In this document: positions 34,593-42,327 of the stretch, one piece after another | Numbering within the stretch: position 1 is the first letter of the stretch | How the letters are laid out: each line of letters opens with the position of its first letter | Assembly (NCBI RefSeq): GCF_001424025.1 | Contig: NZ_LMPZ01000004.1 | Span: forward strand, 281,463 to 330,951 | From: Brevundimonas sp. Leaf363 | GTDB taxonomy: Bacteria > Pseudomonadota > Alphaproteobacteria > Caulobacterales > Caulobacteraceae | DNA length: 49,489 nt | Reading direction: 5' to 3' | The notes under the pieces: model-generated | Told to the model about the DNA's origin: nothing | Database searches by the model: none | Seen by the model: only the letters and a program-made list of their open reading frames with translations | Program-made: the position numbers and the translations under genes

Positions 34593-34814
34593 CTATAGCT
34601 TCAGCTCGCCTTTCAGGGCGTCGATGCGCTTGGACGCTTCGGCCTTGGACAGGTCGTCGGAGAAGGCGTCGGCCTCGCCGGCCTCTTCGCTCAGGGTCTT
34701 GAGGTAGGAGGCCTGGGCGCCGGTCATGGGATCGTCGCCGGACACCCAGTCGGACGGGTCCTTCTCGGTGTTCGAGCCGGGATGGGGATCGAGTTTCGGG
34801 TTGGCGTCGGTCAT
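34593..34814 (-). CDS. DUF3072 protein
   Basis: A 73-residue acidic, hydrophilic protein (MTDANPKLDPHPGSNTEKDP, DPMTGAQASYLKTLSEEAGE). The 'DPMTGAQ.sYLktLseEAg' block is the DUF3072 signature. ATG 34814 follows AAGGAGTGTTCCC, a strong ribosome site, so the longer frame to 34838 is rejected. Function unknown; possibly stress-related, since similar small acidic proteins are. It is convergent with the HicA-like gene, the two meeting without a gap. Confidence 0.85.
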   Translation of the reverse strand: MTDANPKLDPHPGSNTEKDPSDWVSGDDPMTGAQASYLKTLSEEAGEADAFSDDLSKAEASKRIDALKGELKL

Positions 34815-34863
34815 GGGAACACTCCTTGATGTTCTCATAATGTTCCGCGCGCGCCGCGGTTCC

Positions 34864-35295
34864 TCAGCCGGTCGCCAGCGCCGTTTCCCGAATCCGGCCG
34901 ACCATGCTGTTCAGCCCGTTGGCGCGCTGGCGGGTCAGGGCGCCGGGCAGACCGAGGCGATCCAGCGCGGCGCGGGCGTCGAAGGCCAGGATCTCGGCCG
35001 GAGTGCGGCCGGAATAGAGTTTCAGCAGCAGCGCGATATTGCCCTTCGACAGGGCGCTGTCGCTGTCGGCGTCGAACCACAGCCGACCGTCCGCCGCCCG
35101 CCCGTCCAGCCAGACCTGGGCCGCGCAGCCCGGCACCTTGTTCGCCTCGGTGCGGGCCGCCTCGGGCAGAGGAGCCAGCCCCTTGCCCAGATCGATGACG
35201 TATTCGATCCGCCCCTCCCAGTCGCCCAGCAGGTCGAACTCCTCGACCAGTTCGGCCAGGGTCTCGTCGATGCTGAGCGTGGGGGCGGTGACCAT
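34864..35295 (-). CDS. sufE: SufE-family sulfur acceptor
   Basis: A 143-residue SufE protein that accepts persulfide sulfur from the SufS cysteine desulfurase for iron-sulfur cluster assembly. The active-site Cys is in NKVPGCAAQVWLDG, flanked by the family patterns YVIDLGKGLAPLPEAAR and LLLKLYSGRTPAEIL. ATG 35295 begins MVTAPTLSIDETLAELVEEF, the expected N-terminal helix. No other suf gene is nearby. Confidence 0.93.
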   Translation of the reverse strand: MVTAPTLSIDETLAELVEEFDLLGDWEGRIEYVIDLGKGLAPLPEAARTEANKVPGCAAQVWLDGRAADGRLWFDADSDSALSKGNIALLLKLYSGRTPAEILAFDARAALDRLGLPGALTRQRANGLNSMVGRIRETALATG

Positions 35296-35430
35296 GCCCG
35301 CCAGATAGGCCGGGACCGTCCGGTGGACAACGGCGCGAACGCAGGGGACGACCAGTCGCCTCGAAAGGGAGCGAGCTTTAGCCGACTCGCGCAGACCGGT
35401 AGGTTCGGCGGTCAATCTCCCGGACACGTC

Positions 35431-37110
35431 TTGTCGCCTCCCGCCGCCCAGATCCCGCCGTCCGACCCGGACCAGACCGCCGTCCTGGCCGTCGACGCCG
35501 CGCACCCGCGCGCGCCGGCCATTGCGGCCTGGCATCTGGCGTGGGCGGCGGCGTCGGGCGTTCTGGCCCTGGGGGCCGGCTGGTTCGGCGGCGCCTGGGC
35601 CCATTCGATCCTGTGGGGACTGCTGGTCCTGGGCCTGCCCGGGCTGGGCGGGCTGGTGCTGCTGAAGCGGGCGGACACGCCGGCGCGCATGGGGCTGATG
35701 TACGGCTGGTGCCTCGCCACGGTGATCGCCTCGGCATTGACGGGCGGGCTGAGCGGGCCGCTGGCGGGGATGATCGCCATGCCGGTGGCCGCCGCCCTGG
35801 CGCTGGGCGATGCGCGCAAGATCCAGATCGGGGCGCTGGGCGCCGCCGCCGCCGCCCTGCTGGGCGCTGCGACGACCAAGGTGGCCGGCCTGCCGCCCGC
35901 CGCGCCCATCCTGTCGGCGGCCGGGGCCGTGGTGGTGGCCGCCGCCGTCATCCTGGCCGTGCGCCTGACCGGGGCGGACCGGGCCCGCCGGCTGGACCGC
36001 GCCGAGGATCAGGCCGCCCGAGCCGACCGCCTGCTGGCCGGACAGCCGGGGCTGGCCCTGTTGATGGAGCCGTCGGGACGCGTCCTGGCCGCCTATGGCT
36101 CGCCGCCCGTCGCCCTGCCCGTCGACCCTCTGTTCGAGCAGGGACTGATCGGCCTGGTGCACGCCCCCGACCGGCCCGCCATCCTGTCGGCCATCGACAA
36201 GGCGCTGAACGGCGCCGAGAGCCAGGTCCTGTTCTCACCGCGCGGCGCGCTGGACCGGCGCATCATCATGATCTTCAAGCGGTTCGACGATGACGCCAAG
36301 GAGGGCGGCGGCGCGCGCCTGATCGTCCAGGCTTTCGACGGCACGCTGCAATACGCCCGCGAACTGGCGCTGGAGACCGCCCGCGCCGAGGCCGAGGCGT
36401 CCAGCGCGGGCAAGACGCGCTTCCTGGCGAACATGAGCCACGAACTGCGCACGCCGCTGAACGCCGTGCTGGGCTTCTCGGACATGATGCGCGAGCGCAT
36501 CTTCGGCCCCCTGCCAGAGCGCTACGCCGAATACGCCGAGAGCATCCACACGGCCGGCGGCCACCTGCTGGAGTTGATCAACGACGTGCTGGACGTGTCG
36601 AAGATCGAGGCCGAGCGCTATCGCCTGTCCCGGGAGCTGTTCGACGCGCGCGACGTGGTCTCGGCCGCCGTCGCCTTGGTGCGGGTCGCCGCCGACGACA
36701 AGCGGGTTGAGCTGAACGCCGTCCTGCCCGCCGGGCCCCTGAAGATCACCGCTGATCGCCGCGCGCTGAAGCAGATGGCGCTGAACCTGCTGTCCAATGC
36801 GGTGAAGTTCACCCCCGCGGGCGGGTCCGTCACCGTCACGCTGGAGAGCATCGGGCCGTATCTGGAGCTGGTGGTCTCCGACACCGGCGTCGGCATCGCG
36901 CCCGAGGACCTGCAGCGCCTGGGCCGCCCCTTCGAACAGGCGGGCGATGCGGAACAGCGCTCGCAGGGCACCGGTCTGGGCCTGTCTCTGGTGCGCTCGC
37001 TGGCTGAACTGCACGGCGGGCGGATGAGCCTGGAAAGCACGCTCGGCGCCGGCACCGCGGTGACGGTGCGCCTGCCGGTGATCACGGTGGGGCGGCCGGT
37101 CGCGGCTTAA
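35431..37110 (+). CDS. Membrane sensor histidine kinase, DivJ/PleC-like
   Basis: A 559-residue kinase with roughly six hydrophobic segments over residues 25-175, an internal PAS-like region (LALLMEPSGRVLAAYG...AILSAIDKAL, about 205-270), then a HisKA/HATPase core. The phospho-acceptor is His337 in FLANMSHELRTPLNAVLGF; the N box is LNLLSNAVKFTPAGG, G1 VSDTGVGI, and G2 GTGLGLSLVRSLAELHGG. The stretch after the H-box (FGPLPERYAEYAESIHTAGGHLLELINDVLDVSKIEAERYRL) is the DivJ/PleC type that phosphorylates DivK/PleD. The many N-terminal membrane helices favour DivJ, but I cannot separate the two. TTG 35431 is the only in-frame start near the first helix; confidence in it is low. Confidence 0.85.
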   Translation: MSPPAAQIPPSDPDQTAVLAVDAAHPRAPAIAAWHLAWAAASGVLALGAGWFGGAWAHSILWGLLVLGLPGLGGLVLLKRADTPARMGLMYGWCLATVIASALTGGLSGPLAGMIAMPVAAALALGDARKIQIGALGAAAAALLGAATTKVAGLPPAAPILSAAGAVVVAAAVILAVRLTGADRARRLDRAEDQAARADRLLAGQPGLALLMEPSGRVLAAYGSPPVALPVDPLFEQGLIGLVHAPDRPAILSAIDKALNGAESQVLFSPRGALDRRIIMIFKRFDDDAKEGGGARLIVQAFDGTLQYARELALETARAEAEASSAGKTRFLANMSHELRTPLNAVLGFSDMMRERIFGPLPERYAEYAESIHTAGGHLLELINDVLDVSKIEAERYRLSRELFDARDVVSAAVALVRVAADDKRVELNAVLPAGPLKITADRRALKQMALNLLSNAVKFTPAGGSVTVTLESIGPYLELVVSDTGVGIAPEDLQRLGRPFEQAGDAEQRSQGTGLGLSLVRSLAELHGGRMSLESTLGAGTAVTVRLPVITVGRPVAA

Positions 37111-37259
37111 TCTCCTTCTCCCCTCGGGGGAGAAGGTGGGCCGCGGTAGCGGCTCGGATGAGGGGTCGGTTTCCGCGACCACATCGGCTGACTGGGGCCA
37201 GCGTCCCCCTCAACCGTCAGGCTTCGCCTGCCACCTTCTCCCCCGCGGGGAGAAGGAGC
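37111..37259. repeat. Family C hairpin repeat pair (inverted)
   Basis: The left copy has CTTCTCCCC-TCG-GGGGAGAAGG, then GGCCGCGGTAGCGGC and GATGAGGGG. The right, inverted, copy has CCCCTCAACCG, the hairpin CAGGC-TTC-GCCTG, and CCTTCTCCCC...GGGGAGAAGG. It lies between the convergent kinase and secreted-protein genes. Confidence 0.8.
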
Positions 37260-37260
37260 G

Positions 37261-38130
37261 TTAGACCGGGCCCATCGCCACGAAGGCGCGGGCCGCCGGG
37301 AAGTCGCCGGCTTCGAACTGGGACCGGGCCACGCTGCCGTCGCGGAAGACGAACTCCACGGCGAAGACCTCGCGCGGATCCAGACCGGCCAGGGCCTGGG
37401 CGGCGGCGGCGGGGAAGGTCCAGGCCTGGCCGTCGGCGCGGCCCACGGCCAGCAGGCCGGACGGCGCGGCCTGGTTGGCGGCGGCCCAGATGACGCGGGT
37501 CTGGGGCGCGGGCGGCGTCGTCCCCGACAGCCAGGGGCGCGCCGCGATGGTCGGGTCGCGCAGCACGATGCGGGCGCCGGTCGGGCGCGGACGGCCGTAC
37601 CAGGATACGACGGCGGTCAGCACGTCCGGCTGCTCGATGCCGCCGGCGACGCCGAACCGCACGGGCGAGGCGCCGGTCGAGGTCGCCTGCATCAGCCGCC
37701 AGGTGGTGCGCGAATAGGCGGCGCGGTCCGCGCTCCAGTCGCCGCGCTGGCCGGGGAAGGTCATGGACCGCGTGCGACGCCAGCCGGCGAAGCCCGCCTC
37801 GACCCGACCGCGCACGACGTTCAGATCGGCCGATCCACAGGGCGTGGCGTGAGCGCGGGCATGGGCGCGTGCGCGCGTGGCCGCCAGGTCGATGTCGCTG
37901 GCTCCGGCCCGCAGCGCTGCGCCGCGCGCCTGCAGGGTCGCCGCGTTCAGGGCCGCCGTCAGCCGGGCGTCGAACAGGTTGCAGCGCGCGCCGGCCGCCA
38001 TCACGAAGCTGCGCTCATAGAAGGTCTGGGCCGGGCTGGCGGACACGGCGCCGGGTAGCGCCGCCAGCATCATGGCGACGGCGAGACCGCGTCGCAGGCT
38101 GACGCCGTGCTTTGTTCGACCTAGGATCAT
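37261..38130 (-). CDS. Secreted protein of unknown function
   Basis: A 289-residue protein with an N-terminal signal (LRRGLAVAMMLAALPGAVSA). The mature part starts with helices (TFYERSFVMAAGARCNLFDARLTAALNAATLQARGAALRAG) and ends in a beta-rich domain (LAVGRADGQAWTFPAAAAQALAGL, REVFAVEFVFRDGSVA). Two Cys (RCNLF and TPCGS) might form a disulfide. ATG 38130 starts directly before the signal peptide. No family was recognised, although the arrangement looks like a conserved periplasmic protein. Confidence 0.75.
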   Translation of the reverse strand: MILGRTKHGVSLRRGLAVAMMLAALPGAVSASPAQTFYERSFVMAAGARCNLFDARLTAALNAATLQARGAALRAGASDIDLAATRARAHARAHATPCGSADLNVVRGRVEAGFAGWRRTRSMTFPGQRGDWSADRAAYSRTTWRLMQATSTGASPVRFGVAGGIEQPDVLTAVVSWYGRPRPTGARIVLRDPTIAARPWLSGTTPPAPQTRVIWAAANQAAPSGLLAVGRADGQAWTFPAAAAQALAGLDPREVFAVEFVFRDGSVARSQFEAGDFPAARAFVAMGPV

Positions 38131-38185
38131 CCGGCCACCATAGGCGCCGGGCGTTCCGGTCCGGTTTCCGATCAGGGTGAACGAA

Positions 38186-38548
38186 ATGCTCCTTTCCAGC
38201 GATCTGTGGACGTCGGCCCTGATCCGCCGCGCCGAACTGGCGGGCGCGTTCGCCACCGTGGTGCGCAAGGGCGACGCCCGCGCCGGGACGGTGATCGTCA
38301 AGGCCTACGACACCTCCACCCGCCAGGCGCGCCTGTTCACCGAAGCCTTCGGATCAGACGGCGAACGCCTCTGGATCCAGCCGGTCGCCAGCGAGATGGA
38401 AAGCGAGCTGGACGCCTACATCCAGCGCCAGGCGGGCTACGACCCCGACATCTGGGTGATCGAGATCGAGGACCGCCAGGGTCGGCACTTCATCACGGAG
38501 AAGGTCCAAGAATCTCCCTCCCAGGGCGGGGGAGGGCGGGCCGCGTAA
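38186..38548 (+). CDS. DUF1491 protein with repeat-coded C-terminus
   Basis: A 120-residue DUF1491 protein (LLSSDLWTSALIRRAELAGAFATVVRKGDARAGTVIVKAYD, YDPDIWVIEIEDRQGRHFI), a small family found mainly in alphaproteobacteria with no assigned role. ATG 38186 follows CAGGGTGAACGAA; GTG 38177 is an alternative. The last dozen residues (ESPSQGGGGRAA) and the stop codon are encoded by a family A repeat. The native end was probably lost to the repeat. Confidence 0.87.
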   Translation: MLLSSDLWTSALIRRAELAGAFATVVRKGDARAGTVIVKAYDTSTRQARLFTEAFGSDGERLWIQPVASEMESELDAYIQRQAGYDPDIWVIEIEDRQGRHFITEKVQESPSQGGGGRAA

Positions 38549-38568
38549 GGGGCCGGGTGGGGGCGGCT
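38513..38568. repeat. Family A repeat, left of the DUF559 gene
   Basis: It comprises CTCCCTCCCAGGGCGGGGGAGGG, a centre GGCCGCGTAAGGGGCC and GGGTGGGGGCGGC. It is a near-identical direct copy of 38967-39022. It supplies the C-terminus of DUF1491 and ends three bases before the DUF559 start. Confidence 0.85.
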
Positions 38569-38571
38569 GAT

Positions 38572-38955
38572 ATGGCGGTGATCGCGACGTCCCGCAGAAT
38601 GCGGACGACCATGTCCCCGCCCGAGGCCCGCCTGTGGCTCGCGCTCCGCCCCCTCCGCGCTCAGGGCTTCCACGTCCGTCGCCAGCATCCCTTCCACGGC
38701 TACTTCCTCGATTTCGTCTGCATGTCGCGCGGACTGGTGATCGAGGTGGACGGCGCGTCGCATGAGCATCGTGCTGAGTGGGACCAGCAGAGGGACGCCG
38801 CGCTGGCGCGACATGGTCTGCGCACGATCCGCATTCCGGCCATCGACGTCCGCGACCACCTGACCGAGGTGATGGAGATGATCGTGCGAGAGCTCGAGGC
38901 CGCCCCCACCCGGTCCCTTCGGGACCACCCTCCCCGTTCCGGGGAGGGAGAATGA
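38572..38955 (+). CDS. DUF559 endonuclease-like protein bracketed by repeats
   Basis: A 127-residue protein of the DUF559 family, related to the Vsr/restriction-endonuclease fold. It has LRTTMSPPEARLWLALRPLR-type entry, the core FHGYFLDFVCMSRGLVIEVDGASHEH (likely metal-binding Asp/Glu in LDFVC and VIEVDG), and HGLRTIRIPAIDV. Its last 16 residues (PTRSLRDHPPRSGEGE) are encoded by an inverted family A repeat. Direct copies of the same repeat stand just before its start and after its stop. In my knowledge DUF559 genes in this group often have such repeat-coded tails. A nuclease activity on the repeat hairpins is a hypothesis. Confidence 0.88.
   Translation: MAVIATSRRMRTTMSPPEARLWLALRPLRAQGFHVRRQHPFHGYFLDFVCMSRGLVIEVDGASHEHRAEWDQQRDAALARHGLRTIRIPAIDVRDHLTEVMEMIVRELEAAPTRSLRDHPPRSGEGE
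38899..38950. repeat. Family A repeat (inverted) coding the DUF559 tail
   Basis: It comprises GCCCCCACCC, the perfect hairpin GGTCCC-TTC-GGGACC, and the palindrome CCCTCCCCGTTCCGGGGAGGG. It is translated as the C-terminus of the DUF559 protein. Confidence 0.85.
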
Positions 38956-38966
38956 TGCACCACGCC

Positions 38967-39022
38967 TCTCCCTCCCCCGGCGGGGGAGGGCGGGCCGCGT
39001 AAGCGGCCGGGTGGGGGCGGCC
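38967..39022. repeat. Family A repeat, right of the DUF559 gene
   Basis: It comprises CTCCCTCCCCCGGCGGGGGAGGG, the perfect hairpin GGCCGC-GTAA-GCGGCC, and GGGTGGGGGCGGCC. It is in direct orientation to 38513-38568 and abuts the HxlR gene stop. Confidence 0.85.
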
Positions 39023-39430
39023 CTAAGCCTTCTTCGCGTCGAAATCCGCCCGCGCCGCCTCGATGCGCTCCACGTTCGCCTCGGCCCAGGTCCAGACGCC
39101 GCAGAAGGCCTCGGCCAGGGTCAGGCCCAGGTCCGTAAGGCGGTATTCCACCTTCGGCGGGATGACCGGATGGACGGTGCGGATCACCAGGCCGTCGCGC
39201 TCCATGGCGCGCAGGGTCTGGGTCAGCATCTTCTGGCTGATGCCGCCCACCAGATCGCCGATGCGGGTGAAGCGCTGCTCGCTGTGTTCGGTCAGGACCT
39301 CGAGGATCAGCATGGTCCACTTGTCCGCCACCCGGCCGATGACGTCGTTGACCAGGGCCTCGACGCGCGGATCGGCCGGTTCGCCGGTTTTCGGGTGGGC
39401 GATGCGGGCGGCGGGATGCGTCATGGCCAT
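39023..39430 (-). CDS. HxlR-family transcriptional regulator
   Basis: A 135-residue winged-helix HxlR regulator (VIGRVADKWTMLILEVLTEHSEQRFTRIGDLVGGISQKMLTQTLRAMERDGLVIR, then PPKVEYRLTDLG). HxlR proteins typically repress a divergent oxidoreductase gene and respond to aldehydes, quinones or redox. It is divergent from an SDR gene, with a symmetric operator-like sequence between them. The ATG at 39430 follows CAGGAAGAA. Confidence 0.93.
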   Translation of the reverse strand: MAMTHPAARIAHPKTGEPADPRVEALVNDVIGRVADKWTMLILEVLTEHSEQRFTRIGDLVGGISQKMLTQTLRAMERDGLVIRTVHPVIPPKVEYRLTDLGLTLAEAFCGVWTWAEANVERIEAARADFDAKKA

Positions 39431-39442
39431 TTCTTCCTGTTT

Positions 39443-39475
39443 GGTAAGTATAGCCCCATTCAGTGCCTACTTTCC
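39443..39475. promoter_or_regulatory. Probable HxlR operator
   Basis: GGTAAGTA (39443-39450) and TACTTTCC (39468-39475) form an inverted repeat matching at 7 of 8 positions with a 17-base spacer. It lies centrally in the gap between the divergent HxlR and SDR genes. Confidence 0.5.
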
Positions 39476-39528
39476 ATTGGAGAGTGACCGTCCTACCTGG
39501 TCGCCACGGCAAGCGAAAGGACCGCACC

Positions 39529-40281
39529 ATGAACATCCCCGGCAGCACCATCCTGATCACCGGCGGCGGCTCCGGCATCGGCCGCGCCCTGGCCGAGGCC
39601 ATGCACGCCAGGGGCGCCAAGGTCGTCGTCACCGGACGCCGCGAGGGCCCGCTGAAGGACGTCGCCAGCGCCAACCCCGGCATGGTCTGGGCGACCCTGG
39701 ACATGACGGACGCGGCCGCCATCGCCGCCTTCGCCGCCCAGATCGTGAAGGACCACCCCACGCTCAACGCCGTCATCAACAACGCCGGGGTCATGGTCGC
39801 CGAGGACCTGTCGGGCGACGCCTGGGACTATGAGACGGCCGAGGCGACCATCGCCACCAACCTGCTGGGCCCCATCCGTCTGACCGGCGCCCTGATCGGC
39901 CATCTGAAGCAGCAGGCGGCCGCGACCGTGATGACCGTGTCGTCCGGCCTGGCCTTCATCCCCCTGACCGCCACCCCGACCTATTCGGCGACCAAGGCGG
40001 CGATCCACAGCTGGAGCCAGTCGCTGCGCACGCAGCTGAAGGACACGTCGATCGAGGTGCTGGAACTGGCCCCGCCCGCCGTCGCCACCGACCTGATGCC
40101 CGGCCACGCGGAGAACCCCAACTCCATGCCGCTGGACGCATACATCGCCGAGGTGATCGGCCTGATCGAGCGCGGCGACACCCCCCGGGGCGAGATCCTG
40201 GTCGAGCGGGTCAAGCCGCTGCGTTGGGCCGAACGCGACGGATACGAGGCCGTCTACGAACGCCTGAACGGCGCGCACTGA
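39529..40281 (+). CDS. Short-chain dehydrogenase/reductase (DltE-like)
   Basis: A 250-residue SDR with the glycine motif TGGGSGIGRALAEAM, NNAGVMVAEDL, catalytic Ser in VMTVSSGLAFIP and YSATKAAIHSW with the YxxxK pair. It resembles DltE-type oxidoreductases often paired with HxlR regulators. Its substrate is unknown. ATG 39529 follows GCGAAAGGACCGCACC. Divergent HxlR control is likely. Confidence 0.93.
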   Translation: MNIPGSTILITGGGSGIGRALAEAMHARGAKVVVTGRREGPLKDVASANPGMVWATLDMTDAAAIAAFAAQIVKDHPTLNAVINNAGVMVAEDLSGDAWDYETAEATIATNLLGPIRLTGALIGHLKQQAAATVMTVSSGLAFIPLTATPTYSATKAAIHSWSQSLRTQLKDTSIEVLELAPPAVATDLMPGHAENPNSMPLDAYIAEVIGLIERGDTPRGEILVERVKPLRWAERDGYEAVYERLNGAH

Positions 40282-40592
40282 GCCCGGTCCCTCCCCCGTC
40301 CTCGGGCGGGGGAGGATCCCTGCGCCGGCTCGCCATCCACCACTGGCCTTGACTTATCACCGTTCATCGGGCATTTACGCCGCATCGCACCATGCGATGT
40401 CCGGCGCTCCAGCGCGTGTGGGTTCTCCCCGAACCTGACTGTAGCAGCCGCCGGCCTCTCAAGATCATACGTCGCCCGGACACGCGGGGCGCCGCCCGTT
40501 ACAGCCCGGTTTGCCCGGGCCGACGGTGCGCGGCCCCTTTGGCTTTCGAGCCCGGTCGATACGCGCCGTCGTTTCGCGAAAGACGACACCCC
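40282..40592. other. Gap upstream of the DEAD-box helicase gene
   Basis: These 311 bases hold a family-A-type palindrome (TCCCTCCCCCGTCCTCGGGCGGGGGAGGA, 40289-40317) just after the SDR stop, then a TTGACTTATC-like promoter start near 40348. A probable long GC-rich 5' leader with several hairpins follows (for example CCCGGTTTGCCCGGG-like 40506-40520). Long structured leaders are common before cold-responsive RNA helicase genes. No protein-like frame is present. Confidence 0.4.
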
Positions 40593-42074
40593 ATGACGCA
40601 AGTCACATTCGACCAGATGGGCCTGAACCCGGCCCTGCTCCAGGCCCTGAAGGCCTCCGGCTACACCACCCCCACCCCGATCCAGGCGCAGGCCATCCCC
40701 GACGTGATGGCCGGCAAGGACCTGCTGGGCATCGCCCAGACGGGCACCGGCAAGACCGCCGCCTTCGCCCTGCCGATCCTGCACCGCCTGGCCGCCAACC
40801 GCGTCGCGCCCAAGCCGCGCACCACGCGCTGCCTGGTGCTGAGCCCCACGCGCGAACTGGCCACCCAGATCGGCGACAGCTTCAAGACCTATGGCCAGCA
40901 CCTGGGCTTCCGCGTCGCCGTCATCTTCGGCGGCGTGAAGTACGGCGGCCAGGAGCGCGCCCTGCAGCAGGGCCTGGACATCCTGGTGGCCGCTCCGGGG
41001 CGCCTGCTTGACCATATCCAGCAGAAGACGCTGGACCTCTCGACCTGCGAGATCTTCGTGCTGGACGAGGCCGACCAGATGCTGGACCTGGGCTTCATCA
41101 AGCCGATCCGCCAGATCGTCAGCCGCATCCCGGCCAAGCGCCAGAACCTCTTCTTCTCGGCCACCATGCCGTCGGAGATCGGCAAGCTGGCGGGCGAGCT
41201 GCTGAAGGACCCGGTCAAGGTCCAGGTGACGCCGCAGGCCACCACCGTCGAGCGCATCAGCCAGTCGGTCGTCTGGGTCGAACAGGGCAAGAAGCGCGCC
41301 CTGCTGACCGAGATGTTCTCGGACCCCGAGTACACGCGCTGCTTGGTCTTCACCAAGACCAAGCACGGCGCCGACAAGGTCGCGGCCTATCTGGAGGCCG
41401 GCGGCGTCGAGGCCGGGGCCATCCACGGCAACAAGAGCCAGCCCCAGCGTGAACGCACCCTGGCCGCCTTCAAGGCCGGCAAGCTGCGCGTCCTGGTCGC
41501 CACCGACATCGCCGCGCGCGGCATCGACGTGGACGGCGTCTCGCACGTCGTGAACTTCGAACTGCCGCACGTGCCGGAAAGCTATGTCCACCGCATCGGC
41601 CGGACGGCCCGCGCGGGCAAGGACGGCACCGCCGTCAGCTTCGTCGCCGGCGACGAGATGAAGCTGCTGCGCGACATCGAAAAGGTCACGCGCCAGAAGA
41701 TCCCGGCCACCGACCGCCGCAACGACAAGTCTCTGGCCCTGCTGGACCAGTCGATCATGGCGGCGGGCGTCAATGCCAAGGCGACGATGCCGGATCGCGA
41801 AGGCGGCGACCGCGACCAGATGCGCAACCGCCCGCGCAATCCGCGCCGCGACGGCGTCCGCCCCGAAGGCGGCGGCCAGCCGCATCGCCAGCGTAAGCCC
41901 CAGCCCGGCCGCACCCACGCCGCGCCGCCGGCCCGCGCCTATGACCCCATGTCGGGTGAACGTCCCAAGGTCGCGGCCTCGGCCTCGGCCGAACCCAAGG
42001 CGGTCGACAACCTGAACCGCCGCCCCCGCAACCGTCGCCCGTCGAATGGCGGCCGCGGCAAAGCGCAGGGGTAG
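40593..42074 (+). CDS. DEAD-box ATP-dependent RNA helicase (RhlE-like)
   Basis: A 493-residue RNA helicase. Motif Q is GYTTPTPIQAQAIP; I AQTGTGKTAAF; Ia SPTRELATQIG; Ib VAAPGRLLDHIQ; II VLDEADQMLDLGF; III FFSATMP; IV-VI VLVATDIAARGIDVDGVSHVVNFELP and YVHRIGRTARAG. The C-terminal 90 residues are basic and low in complexity (NRPRNPRRDGVRPEGGGQPH), as in RhlE, and probably bind RNA or ribosomes. It is likely involved in ribosome assembly or RNA decay at low temperature. Confidence 0.95.
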   Translation: MTQVTFDQMGLNPALLQALKASGYTTPTPIQAQAIPDVMAGKDLLGIAQTGTGKTAAFALPILHRLAANRVAPKPRTTRCLVLSPTRELATQIGDSFKTYGQHLGFRVAVIFGGVKYGGQERALQQGLDILVAAPGRLLDHIQQKTLDLSTCEIFVLDEADQMLDLGFIKPIRQIVSRIPAKRQNLFFSATMPSEIGKLAGELLKDPVKVQVTPQATTVERISQSVVWVEQGKKRALLTEMFSDPEYTRCLVFTKTKHGADKVAAYLEAGGVEAGAIHGNKSQPQRERTLAAFKAGKLRVLVATDIAARGIDVDGVSHVVNFELPHVPESYVHRIGRTARAGKDGTAVSFVAGDEMKLLRDIEKVTRQKIPATDRRNDKSLALLDQSIMAAGVNAKATMPDREGGDRDQMRNRPRNPRRDGVRPEGGGQPHRQRKPQPGRTHAAPPARAYDPMSGERPKVAASASAEPKAVDNLNRRPRNRRPSNGGRGKAQG

Positions 42075-42083
42075 CCTCTGGAC

Positions 42084-42242
42084 TTTCCTCCCCATGCTTC
42101 ATGGGGAGCGGGACCACGAAGTGGTGGAGGGGTGGAGCCGGTCGTATACGACCGGCGACGTCAAGCGCCGCGCCTGAGCAGCCCCTCCGTCTCGGCCTGA
42201 CGGCCGAGCCACCTCCCCACCGCATCTGCGATGGGGAGGGGA
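42084..42242. repeat. Family B repeat pair (inverted)
   Basis: The first copy, CTCCCCATGCTTCATGGGGAG then GGGACCACGAAGTGGTGGAGGGG, has the hairpin ACCAC-GAA-GTGGT. The inverted second copy has GAGCCACCTCCCCACCGC and ends GATGGGGAGGGG. It lies between the helicase and map genes. Confidence 0.75.
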
Positions 42243-42327
42243 TCGCTATTCCGCCGCGCTCCCGCCCGTTGCGGTCCTGTGCTAGGATCGCCACCTAATC
42301 CGCCTTCAGCCCACAGCCCTGCAGCCC

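Noticed and set aside
40254..42095. A 613-residue minus-strand frame opposite the helicase
   Set aside because: It is an antisense shadow of the DEAD-box helicase gene, rich in Gly, Arg and Asp, with no fold pattern.
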